From NCBI GenBank assembly GCA_046155225.1, contig JBJXED010000042.1, positions 1-11,517 on the forward strand: DNA of 11,517 nucleotides, written 5' to 3'. Source of the DNA: JAKFVA01 sp046155225. GTDB lineage: Bacteria > Pseudomonadota > Gammaproteobacteria > Burkholderiales > Burkholderiaceae_C. Below the pieces are notes generated by a model. The model worked only from the letters and a program-made list of their open reading frames with translations. It did not search any database and was not told the DNA's origin. Shown in pieces: positions 6,449 to 11,517 of the stretch. Numbering within the stretch: the first letter of the stretch is position 1; the number at the start of each line of letters is the position of its first letter. The position numbers were made by a program, and so were the translations under genes.

Positions 6449-7171
6449 TTACACCGCAACAGTGACCAGATCGGCTATTTTTTCGGCGATTACAGACAAT
6501 GAATCTTCCGAAGTGTCCAGGCCGGTTCGGGAGGCGAGCATGGGACTGATTTCGCGAAGGGCTGTGTACGTTGTGTTGTGCACGATAGGAACGAGCTGAT
6601 TGCCAAACAGCAGCGTTGAGAGCTCTTTATCGGCGACACCCTCTTTTGAGACACGAACGAGCAGATCGGGAGTTACCAATACAAGCCCGATTCGCGAATT
6701 TGCTAACCCCCTGTCTATCGCGCGCATCATTGGTATGCCAAGGCCGAGGTCTTTCTCGCTGAACCAAACTTTGACTCCGGCGGCTTCAAGCAAATCGTGG
6801 AGCTGTTTTGCTATTCCTTGCCGGTCGTCCCAAGCATGGCAAAGGAAGACGTCACGAAGGTCAGGTTTCTCAGACGCTCGCGCTTCAACGGTTTCGCGAA
6901 TTGGCGTAAGGGACTGAACTTGCGCGACCGTATACAGAGCGGAGGAACCCGATCTTGACCAGCGTGCCCTTGAACTACCAGCGGACCTGCCGCCGCTACT
7001 ACCGCTATAACCGCTGCCCGTACTGACCGGCGATGAGTATGAAGGACGGTACCCGCTACCGCCGTAGCCGCTACCGCCATAGCCGTAACTACGTCGGTAA
7101 CGACATGCAGGGCAAGCAGCCTCTGCGCTAGCTGAGCTGTGTCCGCGTACAGGTGCTGTGCATTGAGCCAT
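6449..7171 (-). CDS. Zn-knuckle and TIR-domain protein
   Basis: A 240-residue protein in three parts. Residues 1-24 hold C4, H11, C20 and C23 (CTAPVRGH...CPAC), a likely zinc-binding knuckle. Residues about 26-75 are a Tyr/Gly/Ser-rich low-complexity linker with a GGSGY repeat. Residues about 105-237 form a TIR domain: RDVFLCHAWDD (strand A and box 1), VWFSEKDLGLG (BB loop), IGLVLVTPDLL, and ADKELSTLL, where E183 sits where NAD-cleaving TIR domains have their catalytic Glu. Bacterial TIR proteins often cleave NAD or make signalling nucleotides in phage defence; that role here is inference. The ATG at 7171 is preferred because it begins just before the zinc motif; the frame also allows a GTG at 7258. 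It lies 89 bp downstream of the integrase on the same strand and may be co-transcribed. Confidence 0.85.
   Translation of the reverse strand: MAQCTAPVRGHSSASAEAACPACRYRRSYGYGGSGYGGSGYRPSYSSPVSTGSGYSGSSGGRSAGSSRARWSRSGSSALYTVAQVQSLTPIRETVEARASEKPDLRDVFLCHAWDDRQGIAKQLHDLLEAAGVKVWFSEKDLGLGIPMMRAIDRGLANSRIGLVLVTPDLLVRVSKEGVADKELSTLLFGNQLVPIVHNTTYTALREISPMLASRTGLDTSEDSLSVIAEKIADLVTVAV
7053..7082 (-). repeat. 15-bp tandem repeat in the TIR-protein linker
   Basis: Two units of 15 bp (7053-7067 and 7068-7082) differ at one base and encode the GGSGY repeat of the linker. The unit is in frame, so copy-number change by slippage would lengthen or shorten the linker without breaking the protein. Confidence 0.7.
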
Positions 7172-7260
7172 GCGCCTAATGTTACAACTGTTTCGAAAGT
7201 AGTCGTGAGTCGCTTTTGAAATCGCAGCAGGCTTGGATGACGTCCATGTTGAAACCACGG

Positions 7261-8382
7261 CTAACGTTTTTCGCCATCGAGCCTTCGAGCCAGTGCATTG
7301 GGGCGCAGTGCTGAGTAGGCTTTGAGCATTTCGGACGAAGTGTGGCCGGTGATGCTCATGATCTCGCTGTCGGTCAAGTCCGTAGTCTCAAATAATCGGC
7401 TGACACCCTCATGCCGTAGGTCGTGGAAGCGGAAGTCCTCAACCCCTGCGCGCACTGTCAGACGCCGGAATCCCTTGCTGACGGTGGCGCTGTTGGCCCA
7501 CATATGAAACACGCGGTCCTCTCCCTTGACTTTGAGGGTTGTCATCTTTTCGAGGATAGCCAGTGACTTTTTGGACAGTGGGACTTTGCGGAAGGTGGCG
7601 GTTTTAACGTTCTCCGGCGGAATGTTCCAGTTTCGTCCTTCGAGGTTGAAGTCGCTCCATTTGGCTTTTAGGATTTCTTGCAGCCGTGCCGAAGTATTCA
7701 ATGCAAAGTCGATCATGAGCGGCCACTCCACTTTGTGGTCGTAGCCCTTACTGACCGCCGCATGCAACTTTTCCAGTTCCCCGGCTTCCAGGCGGCGCTT
7801 ACGCTTGCCTGCCCATGCGCGGGGAATTTGAAGCTGTACGAACAGGTTACTGGGAAGGATGAAGTCCTCCCGCACTGAATACCATTCGAGGATCTTTTTC
7901 AGCACGAAGAAGTGCCGCCGCACGGTGCTCTCGCTGTACACCTTCTTTTTGCCATCCTTATCCAGGCCCGCGTTGTAGTAGGGGTGGAGCTTTTTGCGAT
8001 CCTGCGCAGGGACTTCGGTGACTAGGAATCTGTCAATCCACGCTTGGATTAGCTTGTGATTGATTTCGCTGATGGTGAACGGCTTGAAGTCGTGGTTGAG
8101 CCGCTGCACGGTTTGTATCTCGCCTGGTGTTAGTACCTTGTCTTTCGTTCTCAGGGGCTTGTAGTGCTTGATGTACTCGGCGCAGGTCACCGTGAATAGG
8201 GTGGTTTGTGCCTTTTTGCTGATGCTTTCGCCCCGGTCAACTTTGCTCTCAATCGACCGCGCCCACTTCTCTGCTTCCTCCTTCTTTTGGAAGGTTTTGC
8301 TCTGTGTTTTGAGGCCCCGATGAACTCGGCAGTCGTAGACCGTTTTGCCGTCTTTTAGCGTCCGTTTTTTGATAGAACCCAT
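7261..8382 (-). CDS. tyrosine recombinase (integrase)
   Basis: A 373-residue phage-type integrase that would catalyse insertion and excision at the tRNA-Arg anticodon loop. The N-terminal arm-binding part (MGSIKKRTLKDGKTVYDCRV) is followed by a SAM-like core-binding domain at about residues 65-170. The catalytic domain has all six key residues: R233 (SARLQEIL), K260 (NVKTATFRKVPLS), H320 and R323 (FHDLRH), H347 (ITGH) and Tyr nucleophile Y356 (KAYSALRP). The ATG at 8382 is chosen because GGAG lies 7 bp upstream and the conserved N-terminus starts there; the frame extends upstream to 8463 but that extension crosses the arm repeat. It reads away from attR, whose core is about 120 bp upstream. 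The TIR gene follows on the same strand. Confidence 0.95.
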   Translation of the reverse strand: MGSIKKRTLKDGKTVYDCRVHRGLKTQSKTFQKKEEAEKWARSIESKVDRGESISKKAQTTLFTVTCAEYIKHYKPLRTKDKVLTPGEIQTVQRLNHDFKPFTISEINHKLIQAWIDRFLVTEVPAQDRKKLHPYYNAGLDKDGKKKVYSESTVRRHFFVLKKILEWYSVREDFILPSNLFVQLQIPRAWAGKRKRRLEAGELEKLHAAVSKGYDHKVEWPLMIDFALNTSARLQEILKAKWSDFNLEGRNWNIPPENVKTATFRKVPLSKKSLAILEKMTTLKVKGEDRVFHMWANSATVSKGFRRLTVRAGVEDFRFHDLRHEGVSRLFETTDLTDSEIMSITGHTSSEMLKAYSALRPNALARRLDGEKR

Positions 8383-8405
8383 CGAAATTCTCCGAATTTT
8401 CCCAA

Positions 8406-8429
8406 AGTCTGGTGAGATTTTGGTGAGAT
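8406..8429. repeat. 24-bp direct repeat, right copy (putative integrase arm site)
   Basis: This is the exact copy of 3095-3118, with TGGTGAGAT at 8410-8418 and 8421-8429. It lies about 75 bp inside attR and directly upstream of the integrase start, in the integrase leader, so integrase binding here could also repress its own gene. Confidence 0.65.
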
Positions 8430-8504
8430 ATTGGGGTTTAAGTGTATCAAAAAACGCTCGCAAGATGTTGATTTTAAATAATAAAATACAACAAATATCA
8501 GCTA

Positions 8505-8513
8505 CCTTCTAAG
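8505..8513. other. attR core
   Basis: The second copy of CCTTCTAAG, with AT-rich element sequence (ATCAGCTA) on its left and the 3' half of tRNA-Arg on its right. Only 9 bp are shared with attL, so the element does not bring in a replacement tRNA 3' end as many tRNA-targeting elements do. Confidence 0.85.
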
Positions 8514-8550
8514 CCGGTTGTCGGGGGTTCGATCCCCTCCGGACAGGCCA
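8505..8550 (+). pseudogene. 3' half of split tRNA-Arg(TCT)
   Basis: Anticodon loop, anticodon stem 3' strand GCCGG, variable loop TTGTC, T arm GGGGG-TTCGATC-CCCTC, acceptor 3' strand CGGACAG (8540-8546), discriminator G and encoded CCA. It matches the 5' half at 2944-2983 except at A8543, which would face C2947. The GST stop codon lies two bases beyond, convergent. Confidence 0.9.
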
Positions 8551-8552
8551 AA

Positions 8553-9245
8553 TTACCTTTTCTGGTACTGCGTATTGCCAAACAGCGTCTCAATGGCCTT
8601 CGGGTCGGTCAGCGGGGCGCGCAAATCGGCCAGTACCTTGCAGCCGCGCTGCACCGCCGGACGCTCGCCAAGCTTGTCAAACCAGACTTTTAACGTGGGG
8701 TAGTCGGCCCAGTCAATGCCCTGGTTTTGCCAGCTGCGCAGCCAGGGGTAGATGGCGATGTCGGCAATCGAATAGTCTTTACCGGCAATAAAGGCGGTTT
8801 TTTGCAGCTGCTTGTCCATCACGCCGTACAGGCGCTTGGTTTCGTTGGTGTAGCGGTTGATGGCGTACTCAATTTTATCGGGGGCGTAGATACGAAAGTG
8901 GTGGGTTTGGCCGAGCATGGGGCCAACGCCGCCCATCTGGAACATCAGCCACTGCAGCACCTCGTACTTGGCGCGGTCTGTTTTAGGCAGAAACTTCCCG
9001 GTCTTGGCCGCCAGATAAAGCAAGATGGCACCGGACTCAAACAGCGCAATGGGTTTGCCGTCCGGGCCATCCGGGTCGGTCATGGCGGGGATTTTGTTAT
9101 TGGGGCTGATGGCCAGAAACTCGGGCTTGAACTGGTCGCCCTTGCCGATGTCCACTGGATGTGCGGTGTAGGCCAGCCCGCACTCTTCCAGCATGATGTG
9201 GACTTTATGTCCATTTGGCGTCGGCCATGAATACAGGTCAATCAT
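8553..9245 (-). CDS. yfcG: YfcG-like glutathione S-transferase / disulfide-bond oxidoreductase
   Basis: A 230-residue cytosolic GST of the nu class, very close in pattern to E. coli YfcG, which has glutathione-dependent disulfide reductase activity rather than strong transferase activity. Thioredoxin-like N-terminal domain: MIDLYSWPTPNGHK with T9 and N11 where YfcG contacts glutathione, NNKIP (49-53, cis-Pro), and ESG (70-72). The helical C-terminal domain contains GPMLGQTHHF (108-117) and the family capping motif YSIADIAIYPW (158-168). The start at 9245 begins exactly at the conserved N-terminus; the longer open frame upstream to 9932 is antisense to the next gene. It is divergent from the gene at 9309, with 63 bp between starts, so they may share a promoter region. 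Confidence 0.9.
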   Translation of the reverse strand: MIDLYSWPTPNGHKVHIMLEECGLAYTAHPVDIGKGDQFKPEFLAISPNNKIPAMTDPDGPDGKPIALFESGAILLYLAAKTGKFLPKTDRAKYEVLQWLMFQMGGVGPMLGQTHHFRIYAPDKIEYAINRYTNETKRLYGVMDKQLQKTAFIAGKDYSIADIAIYPWLRSWQNQGIDWADYPTLKVWFDKLGERPAVQRGCKVLADLRAPLTDPKAIETLFGNTQYQKR

Positions 9246-9308
9246 CTGGTGGCTTTCTGTAAGTTTGCGGAATAATGAGACTTTGACTTTAGTGGAATTG
9301 GCCCGACT

Positions 9309-10001
9309 ATGCTTGAACTCCTTAAAAAAGCGTTTGGCAAACAGGCTGTGGTGGTGGCTGAGCTGCCCAGCAGGTTTGAAGACAACCCGGCGTCGGTCTG
9401 GGCATCGGCGCGCGGGCTGGCGGTGCAGCAGCGCGACAAGGGCAAAGGCGTGGCGATTGACGGCACGGTGATGGGCAAAGCTTGGCGGCTGGAGATTGGC
9501 AAGCCGTCGCGCCATTTCATACGCACCGAAGAGTTGCGTGCCCGCAGTGACCTCGGACTTGATCCGAACGTGGGCGTGCTCATCATGAACCGGCACCTCA
9601 AGCAAGCGCTGGAAAAGCAGGCCTACGAGCGCTACACCGACACGCTGCAAACCCAGGCCGATGTCACCATGCCCGAGGAAATCCGCTGGCTGTCCGTATA
9701 CGACGAGTTTGGCTGGGAAAGCCTGCCCAATGCATTTTGGGACCGCTACTGCGTGCTCGCCGATGACCGGGCCAACGCGCTGGCTTGGCTGGACGCACCG
9801 CTGGCAGAGTTGCTCATGAGCTGGCCCGCGCTGGCGACCAATGCGCAAACCCCGTTCATGTTGCTGCTGCTGCGCGGCAAGGCGTATCTGCGCATGGAAT
9901 ACCAGCCGGCGACGGTGCCGACGCTGCAGCACGCGTCGGGCATCTTCACCAGTGCCTGCGAGTCGGCGCTGGGGGCTTTTGGGATGCGCAGCGCTGTTTG
10001 A
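9309..10001 (+). CDS. conserved-looking hypothetical protein
   Basis: A 230-residue protein with no domain I recognise. It has no signal peptide or clear membrane segment and looks cytosolic. Visible features are WRLEIGKPSRHFIRTEELRA (about 59-78), a middle acidic part containing VYDEFGWESLP, and a C-terminal part with several hydrophobic helices (LAELLMSWPAL, PFMLLLLRGKAYLRMEYQPA). GC-rich codon use matches the flanks, so it is chromosomal rather than part of the element. It is divergent from the GST gene and convergent with the acyl-CoA dehydrogenase. The start is the first ATG in the frame; no clear ribosome binding site is seen. Confidence 0.8.
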   Translation: MLELLKKAFGKQAVVVAELPSRFEDNPASVWASARGLAVQQRDKGKGVAIDGTVMGKAWRLEIGKPSRHFIRTEELRARSDLGLDPNVGVLIMNRHLKQALEKQAYERYTDTLQTQADVTMPEEIRWLSVYDEFGWESLPNAFWDRYCVLADDRANALAWLDAPLAELLMSWPALATNAQTPFMLLLLRGKAYLRMEYQPATVPTLQHASGIFTSACESALGAFGMRSAV

Positions 10002-10082
10002 GGAGCGGCCAAGTGATGAAAACTGGCCTAAAAACGCCCTTTGCCTAGATTTTCATGCCAAATCGGCCTCTAGCCAAGGAAT

Positions 10083-10113
10083 CTACTGCCAGTAGCGCTA
10101 CTAACCCAGTAGC
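10083..10113. terminator. adjacent double hairpin between converging genes
   Basis: CTACTG-C-CAGTAG (10083-10095) is followed directly by GCTACT-AACCC-AGTAGC (10097-10113). It lies between the hypothetical gene (+) and the acyl-CoA dehydrogenase (-). There is no T run, so it could be a weak bidirectional terminator or a mRNA-stabilising structure. Confidence 0.35.
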
Positions 10114-10122
10114 AAAAGTGAC

Positions 10123-11364
10123 TCAAGTTGGCAGCGGGTATTTCCCCAATTCCACCTTGGCAATCGCATTGCGGTGCACTTCGTCCGGGCCGTCGGCAAA
10201 ACGCAGGGTGCGCGCACCGGCGTAGGCATAGGCCAGCGGAAAGTCGTCGCACATGCCGCCACCGCCGTGGGCTTGCATCGCCCAGTCAATCACTTGGCAA
10301 GCCATGCTCGGGGCCACCACTTTAATCATGGCAATCTCGTTTTTGGCGGCTTTGTTGCCTGCAGTGTCCATGATCCAAGCGGTTTTGAGCGTCAGCAGGC
10401 GCGCCATGTCAATCCGGCAGCGCGCCTCGGCAATGCGTTCCTGCGTCACGGTCTGGGCAGCGACTGGCTTGCCGAACGCGACCCTGCTGGATGCGCGTTT
10501 GCACATCAATTCCAGCGCCCGCTCGGCCAGGCCGATCAAGCGCATGCAGTGGTGCACCCGGCCGGGGCCAAGACGGCCCTGGGCGATTTCGAAGCCGCGG
10601 CCCTCGCCCAGCAATATATCGCTGGCGGGCACGCGCACATTCTCGAAATACATCTCCATGTGGCCGTGCGGCGCGTCGTCGTAGCCCATCACATTCAGCG
10701 GGCGCACGATGCGGATGCCGGGTGTGTTGGCCGCCACCATCACCATGCTTTGCTGCGAGTGGCGCGGCGCGTCGGGGCTGCTCTTGCCCATGACGATGTA
10801 GACCGCGCAGCGCGGGTCGCCCGCGCCGGAGATCCACCATTTGTGGCCGTTGATGACGACATCGTCGCCATCCCGCTCAATCCGCGTGGCGATGTTGGTG
10901 GCGTCGCTGGAGGCGACTTCGGGCTCAGTCATGGCGAAGGCCGAGCGGATTTCGCCGTTCAGCAGGGGTTTCAGCCAGTGCTGTTTGTGCTCGTCAGAGC
11001 CGTAGCGGGCAATGGTTTCCATATTGCCGGTGTCGGGCGCGTTGCAGTTGAAGACCTCGGATGCCCAGGGCACACGGCCCATGATTTCGGCTAGTGGTGC
11101 GTACTCTTGGTTGGTCAGACCGGCACCTTCAAAACCGGCAGCTTGGGCGCTGTCGACCGGCAGAAACAAATTCCACAAACCAGCGGCAAGGGCCTTGGTT
11201 TTGAGCTGCTCAATGATGTGCAGATGCGTCCAGCGCTTGCCCGCAGCGGTGTTGGCGGCCAGCTCATCGGCATAGGTTTTCTCTGCCGGGTAGATGTGCT
11301 CTTGCATGAACTGGAGCAGGCGGGTTTGCAGCGCTTGGGTCTTGGGGGAATAGTCGAAGTCCAT
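10123..11364 (-). CDS. acyl-CoA dehydrogenase, ACAD10/11-like
   Basis: A 413-residue FAD-dependent acyl-CoA dehydrogenase that introduces the alpha-beta double bond in acyl-CoA oxidation and passes electrons to ETF. The N-terminal helical domain covers about 1-138. The beta domain begins with FAMTEPEVASSDATNI (143-158, flavin/substrate region) and includes INGHKWWISGAGDP (171-184). The C-terminal helical domain includes GRVHHCMRLIG (268-278), ASSRVAFGKP (291-300) and QAHGGGGMCDDFPLA (364-378). The motif RFADGPDEVHRN (388-399) places D391 where classical enzymes have the catalytic Glu; an Asp in this DGPDEVH motif is typical of the ACAD10/11-like subgroup, which favours longer chains. Substrate is not known. 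The next upstream gene on this strand ends 44 bp away, suggesting an operon. Confidence 0.93.
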   Translation of the reverse strand: MDFDYSPKTQALQTRLLQFMQEHIYPAEKTYADELAANTAAGKRWTHLHIIEQLKTKALAAGLWNLFLPVDSAQAAGFEGAGLTNQEYAPLAEIMGRVPWASEVFNCNAPDTGNMETIARYGSDEHKQHWLKPLLNGEIRSAFAMTEPEVASSDATNIATRIERDGDDVVINGHKWWISGAGDPRCAVYIVMGKSSPDAPRHSQQSMVMVAANTPGIRIVRPLNVMGYDDAPHGHMEMYFENVRVPASDILLGEGRGFEIAQGRLGPGRVHHCMRLIGLAERALELMCKRASSRVAFGKPVAAQTVTQERIAEARCRIDMARLLTLKTAWIMDTAGNKAAKNEIAMIKVVAPSMACQVIDWAMQAHGGGGMCDDFPLAYAYAGARTLRFADGPDEVHRNAIAKVELGKYPLPT

Positions 11365-11408
11365 GGTGGCCTTTGCAGTGTTGAGAACGAATTGGGTTGT
11401 TGAAGGGG

Positions 11409-11517
11409 TTAGGCCTGCTGCGCAAACTGCCAGCCCAGCGCCGCCATCGGCCTTGCCCCGGCCGCCGAGGCCGCTGCTTGCGCGCTGGCCGCCGTGCCCA
11501 TCTCGACCCGCTTGGCA
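11409..11517 (-). CDS. C-terminal end of an unidentified gene (partial)
   Basis: On the minus strand the frame enters from the window edge and stops at TAA 11409-11411, giving 35 residues: KRVEMGTAAS, an Ala-rich stretch, then ARPMAALGWQFAQQA. High GC and close spacing to the acyl-CoA dehydrogenase support a shared operon. The fragment is too short to identify. Confidence 0.5.
   Translation of the reverse strand, partial: AKRVEMGTAASAQAAASAAGARPMAALGWQFAQQA

Larger units (their letters stand above)
2975..8513. mobile_element. integrative element inserted in tRNA-Arg(TCT)
   Basis: About 5.5 kb bounded by the 9-bp direct repeat CCTTCTAAG (2975-2983 and 8505-8513), which spans the anticodon loop of a tRNA-Arg gene. 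The two tRNA halves lie outside the element. A tyrosine recombinase lies next to the right end, reading inward. Putative arm-type repeats lie inside both ends. Cargo: a complete tRNA-Arg(TCT), a small HTH-like ORF, a secreted Cys-rich protein, a partly decayed BrnT/BrnA-type locus and a TIR-domain protein. The ends and the secreted-protein gene are visibly richer in A+T than the flanks. No replication, conjugation or phage structural gene is seen, so it is probably non-autonomous for transfer. Confidence 0.88.

Noticed and set aside
6320..6502. 60-residue plus-strand open frame after the antitoxin
   Set aside because: No ribosome binding site or recognisable motif, and it overlaps the 3' end of the convergent TIR gene.
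8382..8463. 27-residue N-terminal extension of the integrase
   Set aside because: The ATG at 8382 has a GGAG at good spacing and starts the conserved sequence; the extension reads through the putative arm repeat.
9246..9932. N-terminal 229-residue extension of the GST frame
   Set aside because: The conserved GST starts exactly at the ATG at 9245; the upstream part is antisense to the gene at 9309 and has no GST or other recognised motif.
10174..11094. 306-residue open frame on the plus strand within the acyl-CoA dehydrogenase
   Set aside because: It is a shadow frame of a clearly identified gene, rich in Ala, His, Gly and Val.

Overview
The flanking DNA looks like a GC-rich betaproteobacterial chromosome, probably of the Comamonadaceae/Burkholderiales type. 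This rests on a benzoyl-CoA epoxidase (BoxB) gene, a Rhodoferax/Polaromonas-like gene style, a YfcG-type GST and an ACAD10/11-like acyl-CoA dehydrogenase. Genus-level placement is inference.

Left flank (1-2921): two tandem palindromic REP-like elements precede boxB (aerobic benzoyl-CoA ring epoxidation). Next come a GT9 heptosyltransferase-like gene, a complete tRNA-Pro(TGG) and a sharp intrinsic terminator.

Middle (2975-8513): a compact integrated element of about 5.5 kb sits inside a tRNA-Arg(TCT) gene. The tRNA is cut at its anticodon loop. Its 5' half ends at 2983 and its 3' half resumes at 8505, with a 9-bp core CCTTCTAAG at both junctions. Neither junction rebuilds the tRNA, but the element carries its own complete tRNA-Arg(TCT) at 3190-3266. 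From left to right the element holds: a putative integrase arm site, the cargo tRNA, a truncated HTH/excisionase-like ORF, a decayed minus-strand ORF, a secreted Cys-rich protein with an internal domain duplication, a BrnT/BrnA-type toxin-antitoxin locus whose toxin is broken while the antitoxin is intact, a Zn-knuckle/TIR-domain protein, a tyrosine recombinase, and a second copy of the arm site. It is more AT-rich than the flanks, most clearly in the secreted-protein gene and at the ends. The TIR protein makes it a candidate carrier of phage defence, but no defence role is shown by the sequence.

Right flank (8514-11517): after the 3' half of the split tRNA come a convergent YfcG-like glutathione S-transferase, a divergent unrecognised gene, a pair of hairpins between converging genes, an acyl-CoA dehydrogenase, and the C-terminal end of another minus-strand gene cut by the window edge.

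The main discovery candidate is the integration strategy: an element that splits a tRNA gene and appears to compensate with a sequence-divergent cargo tRNA of the same anticodon. The split host copy already shows a broken acceptor-stem pair.
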